Translations under genes and position numbers: made by a program | Notes under the pieces: model-generated | Seen by the model: the letters and a program-made list of their open reading frames with translations, nothing else | What the model was told of the DNA's origin: nothing | The model's database searches: none | Origin: an uncultured Prevotellaceae bacterium | Lineage (GTDB): Bacteria; Bacteroidota; Bacteroidia; Bacteroidales; Bacteroidaceae | Length of the DNA stretch: 29,245 bases | NCBI GenBank assembly: GCA_937877625.1 | Contig: CALFJG010000083.1 | Location: forward strand, 1-29,245 | Direction of reading: 5' to 3' | Shown here: piece by piece, positions 21,345 to 29,245 of the stretch | Layout of the letters: every line of letters starts with the position of its first letter | Position numbering within the stretch: the stretch's first letter is position 1

Positions 21345-22469
21345 ATGAAAAGAGTACTCTTCGTAGCGAACTCTGATTGGTTCTCAAACTTTAACGCCCC
21401 GTTTATGGCTTGGTTCAAGAGCCAAGGTTGGATGGTGGACAACGCGTCGCCGGGCATAGAATCCGGAGAGGTTGATCACCAATACGATGTTTGCATACAA
21501 CGCTCACCATATTCCCTAAAGAATTTCACAGCGTACCGCCAACTCAAACGTATCATCGATGAAAACGACTACGACCTCATCCACTGCCACACGCCAATGG
21601 GGAGCATCCTGGCGCGCTTGGCAGGCCGTGCGGCACAAAAGCGCGGCACAAAAATAATGTACACCTCCCACGGTTTTCATTTTTACGATGGTGCGCCTAA
21701 GTTAAACTGGCTCATCTACTTTCCGATAGAGCGTTTTATGGCACGTTACAGCGATACGCTCGTCACCATCAACGATGAAGATTACGACCGTGCACGACGG
21801 TACGGCATGTATCGCAGCCGTATATACCGCATAGATGGTGTCGGCGTAAACCTATCGCGCTTTCATCCACGTGGAGAAACCGAAAGACGTTCCTATCGCG
21901 AACAACTGCGCCTTGGCAACGACGACTTCGTCGTGTTGTATGTCGCACAATTCGCCCCCGACAAGAACCACCGCTCACTTATTGCACAAATCCCCACGTT
22001 GTTGGAGCATATCCCGTCGCTAAAAGTGGTATTTGCCGGTAGCGGCCCGATGATGGAGCATGCCAAAGCACAGGTGGCACACTTAGGCCTCAAAGAAATC
22101 GTACGCTTCCTCGGTCGGCGCTACGACGTAGAAATGTTATGCAACATGTCCGACATACACGTCTCGCCAAGCATACGCGAGGGGTTAGGTATGAGCAACA
22201 TAGAAGCGATGGCCAGCGGGTTGCCGCTTGTTATTACCGATATTCGCGGCCATCGCAATGTGTGTGTGGACGGCGTGAATGGTTTGCTCTTCAACATCAA
22301 TCATCCGGAGGAACTCACACAACACATTATCCGTTTTTACGACGACCCCGAACTGCGCAAGACAATCTCACGCCAAAACATACGCGATGCGCAGCGTTTC
22401 TCCGTAGATAAAATTGTAAAGGTAATGGCAGAAATCTATCGGGAGACACTGAACGACACTGAACGATAG
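21345..22469 (+). CDS. GT4-family (GT-B fold) glycosyltransferase
   Basis: A 374-residue cytoplasmic or membrane-associated glycosyltransferase with the two Rossmann-like domains of family 4. The N-terminal domain contains HCHTPMGSILARLAGR and YTSHGFHFYDG, a pattern common in capsule and exopolysaccharide enzymes. The C-terminal nucleotide-sugar domain has FAPDKNHRSLI, then VVFAGSGPMMEHA, and the E-x7-E region SIREGLGMSNIEAMASGLPL at about residues 276-295. The ATG at 21345 is preferred because the frame upstream offers only a non-ATG start and the N-terminal strand MKRVLFVANSDW then begins the fold correctly. It sits between an EpsG-type polymerase and a flippase, consistent with building a lipid-linked repeat unit. 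Donor and acceptor are unknown. Confidence 0.87.
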   Translation: MKRVLFVANSDWFSNFNAPFMAWFKSQGWMVDNASPGIESGEVDHQYDVCIQRSPYSLKNFTAYRQLKRIIDENDYDLIHCHTPMGSILARLAGRAAQKRGTKIMYTSHGFHFYDGAPKLNWLIYFPIERFMARYSDTLVTINDEDYDRARRYGMYRSRIYRIDGVGVNLSRFHPRGETERRSYREQLRLGNDDFVVLYVAQFAPDKNHRSLIAQIPTLLEHIPSLKVVFAGSGPMMEHAKAQVAHLGLKEIVRFLGRRYDVEMLCNMSDIHVSPSIREGLGMSNIEAMASGLPLVITDIRGHRNVCVDGVNGLLFNINHPEELTQHIIRFYDDPELRKTISRQNIRDAQRFSVDKIVKVMAEIYRETLNDTER

Positions 22470-22510
22470 GGGGCGTTCCAACACACACAAAAACGAGTGG
22501 CAAGGCTTAA

Positions 22511-22546
22511 GGTGTGCTGACAAAGCGAATTATGAGAGAGCACACC
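22511..22546. terminator. Hairpin between convergent GT4 and flippase genes
   Basis: GGTGTGCT (22511-22518) and AGCACACC (22539-22546) form a perfect 8-bp stem with a 20-nt loop, 41 nt after the GT4 stop and 6 nt before the flippase stop. It is placed like a bidirectional terminator, but neither side has a good T tract. Confidence 0.35.
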
Positions 22547-22552
22547 CTCGAA

Positions 22553-23815
22553 TTATTTGCTGATTAACGCCCGACAGTTTTTCCACATCAACAAACAAAT
22601 AAGCCCCTCGGCACCAAGCAGTACGCCAGCAGCACCTACCCCGTGCCAAAACGGCACGCACACCAACACCGCAACGAGAGCCAACAACGCGGTAAAGATA
22701 TAAACGTTGCGGAAATGCACGCGCGCTTTAACATCGCCTAAAGCCACCAAACCAAACTGGCCATACACACCCCCCAAAGCGATAAAGAGAGGAGCGACAG
22801 AGAAGATGCGCAAGATAGCGGACAGTCCCTTATAGTCATCGCCCAGCCACGCCTCCGCCCACGGCGCGCCGACAAAAAGGCATAGCCCGATGGCAAGCAT
22901 CACACCAAACATCGCAAATTTCACCAAACGGAAATCCTGAAACGCACGCTTTCTATCCGTCTGCGAGAGGGCACTAATTTTAGGAAAGAAAGCCTGGCTT
23001 ACGGGCAAGAACACCAAAAACGTCAGTGCCCGCATAATACGCTCTGCGGCGGTGTAGCACCCCACCTCGGCCTCTGTGCAAAAAACACCGAGGATTACGG
23101 CAAACAACTGCGTATATACACTCGTTGACGTTTGGGAAAGAAAGAGCGGGAAACTATCACGCGTCTCGCGGCGCATTACCTCACGATCAAAGACGGGACG
23201 GCCTATTATATGGAGAGAATAGAGCTGTACGCCCGTTAGCACAGCGGCCAATAAAAACACGCTCGCCTGCAAGAACGCCGCCAGCGCATAGTCCGACGGG
23301 CTATGAACCAACAAGAGGATAAGCGGCAACATCGCCAGTTTGCAGAGCATATTTATCGTACTCATCACCCGCACCTTGCCGATGCCTTGGAAGAGCCAAA
23401 GGAAAGTATATGTGTGGCCAATGATTTGCGGAATGGTCATCCACACCGCAAGGCGATACGTAGCAAATTGCGGCACAAGATACATCGCCGCCATCAACAA
23501 GGCAAGCGAAGCAATCAAGAGACCCGTCTTCACCCACACCACCGACCAAAACAACCGAGTGAGTTTCGTGGCATCGTCCTTTACCAACGCCGCACTCTTG
23601 GTGGCACTGAGATTAAAGCCGAAATCTATTATTATGATAAGGTACTGCGCCGCGCTTAACGCAAAACCGATACGCCCATAGTTCGTCGCACCTAACACCT
23701 TCATTAAATAAGGTATCACCACCACCGGCAGCAACATATTCGCCGCCTGCAGCACCATTAAAAACATAGCATCGACAATCTCCTTGCGATTAGATTTGAG
23801 CGCAGATGTATTCAT
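22553..23815 (-). CDS. Polysaccharide flippase (Wzx-like, MOP superfamily)
   Basis: A 420-residue inner-membrane protein with about twelve hydrophobic helices. The N-terminal half shows the polysaccharide-export pattern: ANMLLPVVVIPYLMKVLGATNYGRIGFALS, and FPLFLSQTSTSVYTQLFAVI in the middle, typical of Wzx/RfbX flippases that move undecaprenyl-linked repeat units to the periplasm. Length is normal. The ATG at 23815 is preceded by TACTTTTG at 23824-23831, only 8 nt upstream, so the leader would be extremely short. The gene converges on GT4 and probably works with it and the EpsG-type polymerase in one polysaccharide pathway. Specific polymer not identifiable. Confidence 0.88.
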   Translation of the reverse strand: MNTSALKSNRKEIVDAMFLMVLQAANMLLPVVVIPYLMKVLGATNYGRIGFALSAAQYLIIIIDFGFNLSATKSAALVKDDATKLTRLFWSVVWVKTGLLIASLALLMAAMYLVPQFATYRLAVWMTIPQIIGHTYTFLWLFQGIGKVRVMSTINMLCKLAMLPLILLLVHSPSDYALAAFLQASVFLLAAVLTGVQLYSLHIIGRPVFDREVMRRETRDSFPLFLSQTSTSVYTQLFAVILGVFCTEAEVGCYTAAERIMRALTFLVFLPVSQAFFPKISALSQTDRKRAFQDFRLVKFAMFGVMLAIGLCLFVGAPWAEAWLGDDYKGLSAILRIFSVAPLFIALGGVYGQFGLVALGDVKARVHFRNVYIFTALLALVAVLVCVPFWHGVGAAGVLLGAEGLICLLMWKNCRALISK

Positions 23816-23823
23816 AAGCGAGG

Positions 23824-23831
23824 CAAAAGTA
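23824..23831 (-). promoter_or_regulatory. -7 promoter box of the flippase gene
   Basis: The minus strand reads TACTTTTG ending 8 nt before the ATG at 23815. With a start point 5-8 nt downstream, the mRNA would be nearly leaderless unless a later ATG is used. Confidence 0.55.
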
Positions 23832-23983
23832 CAAAAAAGGTTTTAAGGGGTGTTTTAAGGTGTGCTCTATTCATCCGCCTTGTCAGATTTCTGAAACTTC
23901 TGCTCTTCTGACTTAAGGCAAAAGTTTATGTTTCGGAAGCAGAGTAAGAGTCCTATAAGGGCAGGCAAGCAGGCAAGCAGGCT

Positions 23984-24002
23984 GGCGAGCCGCGTGCGCT
24001 CC
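23984..24002 (+). repeat. Dispersed GC-rich 19-mer, copy B
   Basis: Identical to 21194-21212 over 19 bases; the flanks differ. Confidence 0.75.
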
Positions 24003-24033
24003 CATACTTCTCTACAGCGAGGGGGTTACTCCA

Positions 24034-24074
24034 TAAAAAGCGTCCGCAACGCCTGTTTATGGGCATTGCGGACG
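24034..24074 (-). terminator. Rho-independent terminator of the SUMF1-like gene
   Basis: Read on the minus strand, CGTCCGCAATGCC pairs with GGCGTTGCGGACG over 13 positions with one wobble around an 8-nt loop, followed by CTTTTTAT. It lies 54 nt after the stop codon at 24129. Confidence 0.8.
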
Positions 24075-24128
24075 GAGATTTGATGCGCTTGCGCGTTTTA
24101 GCGGACAGCATCAATATACAACAGAAAT

Positions 24129-24986
24129 TTATGGAAACTGCAGGACGAGGCGCAAGCCGAGGCTGCCAGTGCGGATGCCTGGCGTGTTGCTACCGCGATC
24201 AGAGACGCGACAATCCTCCGCATCGTTACCATAGCAACCGCCACGCTCCACGCGTTTAGAGCCAGAAACTGCGCCCGTAGGGTTCGTCTGAGAGCTACTG
24301 CTGTAGTCACCAAACCAATCGCTACACCACTCCCATACATTACCCGTCATATCGTACAAACCCAATTCGTTCGGACTCTTCTGACCCACGGGGTGGGTAC
24401 GCATATCGCTATTATCCCAATACCACGCCACGGCATCTATATCGTCCGAGCCGCTGTAGCAATAGTTGTTTGACTTATTCCCGCCTCGTGCGGCATACTC
24501 CCATTCCGCCTCTGTAGGCAAGCGAAACGTCTTGCCCGTCTGAGCATTCAACTCGCTGATAAACGTCTGGCAGTCGTCCCACGAAATACTCTCTACAGGC
24601 AAATCAGCACCTTTGAAACTACTCGGGTTACTGCCCATTACGGCCTCCCAAAGGGCTTGTGTCACCTCTGTTTCTCCGATGTAATAATCGGAGAGCGTCA
24701 CCTCGTGCGCAGGTTTTTCCCAATCATAGGCATCGTCAAGCGTACTGCCCCACGCACCCATCTGAAACGTGCCGCCTGCAACGGCTACCATTGTAAACTC
24801 TACATCGCCCACTCGGACAGTTTGGTTCTTGAAAGAAGAATTGTCACCGGTCTCCGTGTTGTCTTCGTCAGTGGTGGCTGTGTTGTCTTTGTCATTGTCA
24901 TCGTCGTCGCCACCGCAGGCCGTAAAACCGCCGACACTTGCGAAAAGAAGCATAGCAAAAGCCGTGAGAGAAAGAAACTTTTTCAT
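24129..24986 (-). CDS. SUMF1/FGE-fold lipoprotein
   Basis: A 285-residue exported lipoprotein. The signal sequence ends at a lipobox (FTAC, Cys24) followed by GGDDDDND, an acidic stretch that in Bacteroidetes resembles a lipoprotein export signal to the cell surface; an acidic, disordered linker of about 30 residues follows. The rest is a formylglycine-generating-enzyme-like (SUMF1) domain: VAGGTFQMGA, HEVTLSDYYIGETEVTQALW, FRLPTEAEWEYAARGG, NVWEWCSDWFGDY and a C-terminal GLRLVL. The family includes true sulfatase activators, EgtB-like enzymes and non-catalytic binding proteins; the copper-binding cysteine pair of FGE was not recognised, so catalysis is not claimed. It has its own promoter (25030-25037) and terminator and so is monocistronic. 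Confidence 0.85.
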   Translation of the reverse strand: MKKFLSLTAFAMLLFASVGGFTACGGDDDDNDKDNTATTDEDNTETGDNSSFKNQTVRVGDVEFTMVAVAGGTFQMGAWGSTLDDAYDWEKPAHEVTLSDYYIGETEVTQALWEAVMGSNPSSFKGADLPVESISWDDCQTFISELNAQTGKTFRLPTEAEWEYAARGGNKSNNYCYSGSDDIDAVAWYWDNSDMRTHPVGQKSPNELGLYDMTGNVWEWCSDWFGDYSSSSQTNPTGAVSGSKRVERGGCYGNDAEDCRVSDRGSNTPGIRTGSLGLRLVLQFP

Positions 24987-25029
24987 AGCAATTAAAGAAA
25001 GATTTACGAAAATGGGGTTTAGATTGCTG

Positions 25030-25037
25030 CAAAGGTA
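25030..25037 (-). promoter_or_regulatory. -7 promoter box of the SUMF1-like lipoprotein gene
   Basis: The minus strand reads TACCTTTG, 43 nt before the ATG at 24986. Confidence 0.6.
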
Positions 25038-25208
25038 CGTAAAAAGGCGAAAGGAAGTCTATGCTGCGCAGGAAATTCTTCTTTGGTTCGTCGCAACCTT
25101 GCATTGCTGCTGCTTCTTTGCAACGTTAGCATAGGATTTCGGTGTCGGATTGAAGAACTTTTGCGTTAAGCCAAAAGAGCAAAGCGAAGCTTGCTTCAGC
25201 TTTGCCTT

Positions 25209-25236
25209 GGCGAGCAAAAGTCTGTTGAAAACGAAC
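25209..25236 (+). repeat. Dispersed repeat copy 2 (GGCGAGCAAAAG family)
   Basis: GGCGAGCAAAAGTCTGTTGA followed by AAACGAAC; differs from copy 1 (17420-17447, minus) at two positions. It directly follows a 12-bp hairpin at 25179-25205. Confidence 0.7.
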
Positions 25237-25286
25237 GAAGAAGGAACGCAGATTTATCTATAACGAAAACTTTTCCGTGTCGCCTT

Positions 25287-25306
25287 GGCGAGCAAAAGCC
25301 TGTCGA
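25287..25306 (+). repeat. Dispersed repeat copy 3 (GGCGAGCAAAAG family)
   Basis: GGCGAGCAAAAGCCTGTCGA, sharing the 12-base core and the preceding GCCTT with copy 2; the match then runs into the AGGTGGGTTCT motif. Confidence 0.6.
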
Positions 25307-25344
25307 GGTGGGTTCTTTTAATTGGCTTTGAAAACGAACGGCTC

Positions 25345-28300
25345 TTAGAACCCGAACGGCGAAGTGGTAGCCGATGGGGCAGTCTGTTCCCGTCGCATCT
25401 GCTGCTGTATCACGTCTAAGCCTGCACGTCCTGCAAGGGTTTCGGACACGGCGGAAAACGCTTGCTCGTATTGTGCGGAGAGTTTGCTGTCAATGTCTTG
25501 TAACGAATCAATGCAGAGCGAGCAGATCTGCAACTCGCGATAACACTGGTCGGCAAGGTTAGCATACACAAAGTCCTCAGAGAACGAACTCATCCAAGCA
25601 AGTTTGGCAAACGACTGTTTCAGTATGCCTTCGTATATCTTCGAGCCTTCTGCCTTGTTGCCCACCGCCACCCACATATCGGCAATATCAAGGTCGGTGA
25701 CATCGATAGGAATGGTGGAGAAAGGCAGCTCGGTCTTCACCTTCTGAAGCACTTTCTCTGCTCTCACGGTGTCGCCCTTTGCCACGAGGGACTTGGCGAG
25801 CAAGCCCATCATGTGTCGGTGGGTGCGACACATCCGCATATTCGTTTCGTCAAGATAGATGCCTTCCCACGACACGTTGCCCCAGCGGAAGCGGTTCACC
25901 ATATTGTCGTACATCTTATCCACATCGGCTTGTTGGTTCCACTCAAACGGCGTGATGCGATAGGCCAGGCCTTCCAAGGCGAGATACTTCTCCAGCCCGG
26001 CATAGTTGCTCTGCCCGAGCGTCACACTCATAAAGATAGGACGTTTCCAGTCGTTGCGTGCCAGCATTTCATAGATCATCATCTTACTCTTCTTGATGCC
26101 GCGCTCGCCTTTCCACGAGATAGTGATATATTCGGGAATACTGTCTTTGCCGTTGGGCAGTGTCATACCGCTGGCTATGACGTTGGCTTTGTTCACAGGC
26201 ACTACCACGCTGTCGGTGGGTACCACCTTCTCCGTGCGCACGTAGTTGTCGATGATATACTTAAGTTCGTAGGGGTTTACCTTGGGGTTCTTCGCCTTTA
26301 TCTCCTCCAGCTCGCTACGCCTCTCGGGCTGTATCGCGAAATAGTCGTAACCCATATTATCAACGTACTGATAGGGTTCCCAGGCAATAGGTAGCGACTT
26401 AGAGTCGTAGGCGGGGCGTATCATCTGGTCGGTGTACCAGGAGGTTTGCAGATAGGAAAGGTTGCACACACGTGCATCGGTGCGGAAGCCTTCCACCTCC
26501 TGTGCATACCAAAGCGGGAACGTGTCGTTGTCGCCGTTGGTATATATAATAGGATTGCCCTCCTCGGGCAACGAGGAGAGGTAGTTCATACCGAAGTCAC
26601 GGCAGGCGTAGCGTCCCGAGCGGTCGTGGTCGTCCCACGTTTGCGACACCATCTGTATGGGCACAAGCACTCCCAGCACGCTGACGATGCAAGCCACTGC
26701 CACATCGTTTTTCACCACTCGGCGCAAGCCTTCTGCCAGGCCTGCCACTCCGAGGCCTATCCATATAGCAAAGGCATAGAACGAGCCGGCATAGGCATAG
26801 TCGCGCTCACGTGGTTCCTGCGGTTTCTGATTCAGATAGAGTACTATGGCAAGCCCCGTCATAAAGAAGAGGAAGAACACCACCCAGAATTGCTGAATGC
26901 CCCGCTTTCCACGGTAGGCTTGCCAGAAGAGGCCTATCAAGCCGAGCAACAGCGGCAGGCAGTAGAACACGTTATGACCCTTGTTTGTCTTCAAGTCGTC
27001 GGGCAAGAGGTCTTGGTCGCCATAGAGTGCATTGTCAATAAACGAGTAGCCGGTAATCCAGTTTCCGTGTTCCTTCTCACCAAATCCTTGTACATCGTTT
27101 TGTCGCCCGGCAAAGTTCCACATAAAGTAGCGCCAGTACATAAAGTTGATTTGATAGGAGAAGAAGAAACGTAGGTTGTCGGCTTGCGAGGGCATCTCGC
27201 CCTGGAAATAACGACCGTTCCACTCGCCGTCCACGAGTTTCATATCCAGTCCGCCGAGCCACTGCTCATAGGCTTTGGTATGTAGTGCGCTGTGCATACG
27301 CGGGAAGAACATCTTCATCGCCGAGGGATAGACGTAGCCGTCGGTGATTTCTACCTCATCGTAGCGGTCGGGTTCGTCGGCGTTTTGCTTCTCGTGGCGT
27401 TGGTAGCGTTGTTTGCTACTCATCTCTACAGGTTGGGAGGAGAAGGAATAGCCATACAACAACGGCGTGTCTTCATACTGCTCACGGCCTAAGTATTCGC
27501 CGAGCGTAAAGACGTCCTCGGGAGAGTCTTGATCCATCGGCGGGTTGGCGGTGGAGCGTATCACAATGAGCGCATAGGTGGAATAGCCTATCATCAGCAT
27601 CAGCATACAGAGGAGCGACGTATTGAGTACACGCTTTCTCAGCAGATACTCCTTGCCCTTCTTGTATTGCAGCAAGAAGTAGAGTGCGCCGAGGATTATA
27701 ATGCCGAGAATGATAGAACCGTATCCGTGTCCGAAGAAGGGAATGCCGAGCAATGCCACGCTCACGAGGAAGAGTGCGTTGATAAGGCGGCGGTTGGATT
27801 GCGTGGTACTCCATATAGCACCGAGCACCACCGCTACGAGTACAAAGATATATACCACAAACCCGCTGTTGAACGACAATCCGAGGGTATTCACGAAGAA
27901 CAATTCAAACCAGCCGCCCACTTTCACGATGCCCGGCACTACGCCGTAGAGCACTGCGGCAATGAGACAGAAACTAATCAGCAGAGCCAGGAGCGACCCC
28001 CAGAGGTTGGCATACGGGTTCTTTTTGTAGTAATATACCAACGTGATGGCCGGCAAACAAAGGAGGTTGAGCAAGTGCACACCGATGCTCAGTCCTGTAA
28101 GGTAGAAGATAAGCACGAGCCACTTGTCGCTACCGGGCTCGTCGGCACGTACCTCCCATTTTAGTATCAGCCAAAACACCAAAGCGGTGAACATAGAAGA
28201 ATAGGCATAAACCTCGCCTTCCACCGCCGAGAACCAAAACGTGTCGCTCCAGGCATACGCCAAGGCTCCCGTCAGCCCGCACCCCATCACGAGCAACGTC

Positions 28301-28647
28301 TGCGCCAGCGATGATGCCTCGTTATCTTTAATAATGAGCTTACGGGACAGTGCCGTTATTGTCCAGAAAAGGAAGAGGATGCATAGTGCCGAGAGCAGCG
28401 CCGACATAATGTTGACCATCAGCGCCACCTTTGTAGGGTCGGACGTAAACTGCGAGAAGAGGTTGCCCGTAAGCATAAAGAAAGGTGCGCCAGGTGGATG
28501 ACCTACTTCAAGCTTATAAGCCGTAGTGATAAACTCGGGGCAATCCCAGAAGCTGGCCGACGGCTCCACGGTGGAGCAGTATGTGAAAGCGGCTATGACG
28601 AAGACCGCCCAGCCTAACACGTTGTTCAGCAGATTGTATTGCTTCAT
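25345..28647 (-). CDS. DUF2723 (protein O-mannosyltransferase-like GT-C) membrane protein
   Basis: A 1100-residue inner-membrane protein of a family characteristic of Bacteroidetes. The N-terminal half has about ten to twelve hydrophobic helices and the DUF2723 signature PSASFWDCPEFITTAYKLEV (about residues 30-49) followed by HPPGAPFF, comparable to the first luminal loop of GT-C protein O-mannosyltransferases, whose acidic residue is catalytic. Further helices run to about 680. A soluble C-terminal region follows from about 700 (NPIIYTNGDNDTFPLWYAQE) with a helical, TPR-like end. The inferred role is a lipid-linked-sugar-dependent glycosyltransferase acting in the periplasm, possibly in protein O-glycosylation, but the reaction is unproven. 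It follows a small membrane-protein gene by 23 nt, and the two are likely co-transcribed. Confidence 0.85.
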   Translation of the reverse strand: MKQYNLLNNVLGWAVFVIAAFTYCSTVEPSASFWDCPEFITTAYKLEVGHPPGAPFFMLTGNLFSQFTSDPTKVALMVNIMSALLSALCILFLFWTITALSRKLIIKDNEASSLAQTLLVMGCGLTGALAYAWSDTFWFSAVEGEVYAYSSMFTALVFWLILKWEVRADEPGSDKWLVLIFYLTGLSIGVHLLNLLCLPAITLVYYYKKNPYANLWGSLLALLISFCLIAAVLYGVVPGIVKVGGWFELFFVNTLGLSFNSGFVVYIFVLVAVVLGAIWSTTQSNRRLINALFLVSVALLGIPFFGHGYGSIILGIIILGALYFLLQYKKGKEYLLRKRVLNTSLLCMLMLMIGYSTYALIVIRSTANPPMDQDSPEDVFTLGEYLGREQYEDTPLLYGYSFSSQPVEMSSKQRYQRHEKQNADEPDRYDEVEITDGYVYPSAMKMFFPRMHSALHTKAYEQWLGGLDMKLVDGEWNGRYFQGEMPSQADNLRFFFSYQINFMYWRYFMWNFAGRQNDVQGFGEKEHGNWITGYSFIDNALYGDQDLLPDDLKTNKGHNVFYCLPLLLGLIGLFWQAYRGKRGIQQFWVVFFLFFMTGLAIVLYLNQKPQEPRERDYAYAGSFYAFAIWIGLGVAGLAEGLRRVVKNDVAVACIVSVLGVLVPIQMVSQTWDDHDRSGRYACRDFGMNYLSSLPEEGNPIIYTNGDNDTFPLWYAQEVEGFRTDARVCNLSYLQTSWYTDQMIRPAYDSKSLPIAWEPYQYVDNMGYDYFAIQPERRSELEEIKAKNPKVNPYELKYIIDNYVRTEKVVPTDSVVVPVNKANVIASGMTLPNGKDSIPEYITISWKGERGIKKSKMMIYEMLARNDWKRPIFMSVTLGQSNYAGLEKYLALEGLAYRITPFEWNQQADVDKMYDNMVNRFRWGNVSWEGIYLDETNMRMCRTHRHMMGLLAKSLVAKGDTVRAEKVLQKVKTELPFSTIPIDVTDLDIADMWVAVGNKAEGSKIYEGILKQSFAKLAWMSSFSEDFVYANLADQCYRELQICSLCIDSLQDIDSKLSAQYEQAFSAVSETLAGRAGLDVIQQQMRREQTAPSATTSPFGF

Positions 28648-28670
28648 AAAATGAATAGAGGAATGATATT

Positions 28671-29147
28671 TTACTTCTTCAACTTTTTACGCCGTTTCGT
28701 GCGTGGAGCATCGAGCATCGTGTTACGCACGAGTGTATAGAGAAAGATATTGAGCAGAAAGAAAAAGAGGAAAGCCACGATAAACAGCAGGATGTTCGTT
28801 GTCTCATAACCTAAGCCGGTGGTCTCTCCGAGCCAGTGCATATCTGCGCATAAGGCATCGCAGGCCTCCTCGAGCGTGCCGCTATATCGCTGCCAGAGTT
28901 TCAGCGTGCCGAAGGCAAACGGCAGAAACCATACCACACTCATCGCCGTTATAGCAAAGCGGTGTGGTGTGCGGTGCTTCCAGAGTTTTACTATCATCAA
29001 CAGCATCGGCAGCGCGGCGGTGAAAGAAAGAAGCGCGGGTTGCAGATAAACGAAACTAATGCTTCCCACCTCCTTATAGGTATAGCCCGAGAGAACGGCC
29101 ACCACCTCTATTACACCACAGCAAAAGCGGAAAAGGGTATCTATCAT
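28671..29147 (-). CDS. Small membrane protein of unknown function
   Basis: A 158-residue protein with four likely transmembrane segments (about 5-25, 32-52, 68-86 and 115-140) and a strongly basic C-terminus, RTKRRKKLKK, that should lie in the cytoplasm. The ATG at 29147 (MIDTLFRFCCG) is preferred: the frame is open upstream to 29198 but that would run past the promoter. No family was recognised. Its tight linkage (23 nt) to the DUF2723 gene suggests a partner or accessory role for it. Confidence 0.65.
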   Translation of the reverse strand: MIDTLFRFCCGVIEVVAVLSGYTYKEVGSISFVYLQPALLSFTAALPMLLMIVKLWKHRTPHRFAITAMSVVWFLPFAFGTLKLWQRYSGTLEEACDALCADMHWLGETTGLGYETTNILLFIVAFLFFFLLNIFLYTLVRNTMLDAPRTKRRKKLKK

Positions 29148-29184
29148 TACAGTAATACGACGTGTCGCCCAGTGTTTCAGCGTG

Positions 29185-29192
29185 CAAAGATA
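29185..29192 (-). promoter_or_regulatory. -7 promoter box of the small membrane protein / DUF2723 operon
   Basis: The minus strand reads TATCTTTG, an exact TAnnTTTG match 37 nt before the ATG at 29147. No other -7 box was found before the DUF2723 gene. Confidence 0.6.
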
Positions 29193-29245
29193 GTGCAAGG
29201 CGAGCGCAAAAGAAAGGAAAACAAAAAGTTTTCATTTCTTTTGCC

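Larger units (their letters stand above)
23816..24128. other. Intergenic region upstream of the flippase gene
   Basis: 313 nt with no convincing gene. It contains the flippase -7 box (23824-23831), AGGTGTGCTCTATTCATCCG at 23858 (a variant of the motif at 1664), a GCAGGCAA tandem at about 23961-23980, the second GC-rich 19-mer (23984-24002) and the terminator of the downstream lipoprotein gene. Confidence 0.6.
24987..25344. other. Repeat-rich intergenic region upstream of the SUMF1-like gene
   Basis: 358 nt without a credible gene. It contains a -7 box for the lipoprotein gene, a hairpin GCAAAGCGAAGC/GCTTCAGCTTTGC (25179-25205), two copies of GCCTTGGCGAGCAAAAG (25204-25220 and 25282-25298) and AGGTGGGTTCTTTTAA (25306-25321), a 16-base match to the minus strand at 1693-1708. 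Confidence 0.65.

Noticed and set aside
22507..23866. 12-base direct repeat TTAAGGTGTGCT either side of the flippase gene
   Set aside because: A 12-mer pair is expected by chance in a window this long. The copy at 23855 is more interesting as part of the AGGTG-type motif; transposon-like flanking repeats are not claimed.
25813..27174. Two plus-strand ORFs (193 and 242 codons) inside the DUF2723 gene
   Set aside because: They are antisense to a well-conserved membrane protein, with low-complexity translations and no promoter.

Overview
The window looks like chromosomal DNA from a GC-rich member of the Bacteroidales, probably Prevotellaceae or a close relative. The evidence is: (i) at least ten start-proximal boxes fitting the Bacteroidetes sigma factor -7 consensus TAnnTTTG, with no Shine-Dalgarno pattern; (ii) secreted proteins ending in the tail YDLQGRRV...GGIYVVGGRKV; (iii) characteristic families such as DUF2723 membrane proteins, CotH with dockerin, SUMF1-like lipoproteins, EpsG polymerase and FucP-type transporters. 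No rRNA, tRNA, CRISPR array, transposase or integrase was seen.

Layout. 1-27 is the last few codons of an upstream secreted protein. 280-2413 holds a NhaD-type antiporter and the tRNA methyltransferase trmN6, joined by a hairpin covering the stop/start junction. 2504-2636 is a promoter-to-terminator unit that looks like a small RNA. 2829-8757 is a sugar locus: FucP-type symporter, TetR regulator, and a 1273-residue secreted GH31 glycosidase with FN3, F5/8C, dockerin-like and cohesin-like domains. 8760-9705 is a self-contained cassette: a four-helix-bundle/zinc-finger gene bracketed by two inverted-repeat arrays in which CG recurs exactly every 8 nt. A GC-rich 16-nt tandem repeat (9738-9823) separates it from a minus-strand operon (16677 to 9821) of a giant CotH-kinase protein, a cohesin/dockerin-like protein and a further cohesin-like secreted protein. 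These and the GH31 enzyme share assembly-type domains, so a surface complex is possible.

16797-17992 (minus strand) carries an exported glutathione peroxidase and a low-molecular-weight tyrosine phosphatase. An AT-rich, repeat-dense intergenic region precedes pyrH (18445-19152) and a LuxR-type regulator with a degenerate receiver domain. 19922-23815 holds three polysaccharide genes in alternating orientation (EpsG-type polymerase, GT4 glycosyltransferase, Wzx-type flippase). 24129-29147 (minus strand) holds a SUMF1-like surface lipoprotein, the DUF2723 GT-C-like membrane protein and a small membrane protein upstream of it.

The most unusual element is the 8-nt-period cassette at 8760-9705. 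Several short sequences are also dispersed through the intergenic regions. All function calls come from reading motifs; no database search was run.
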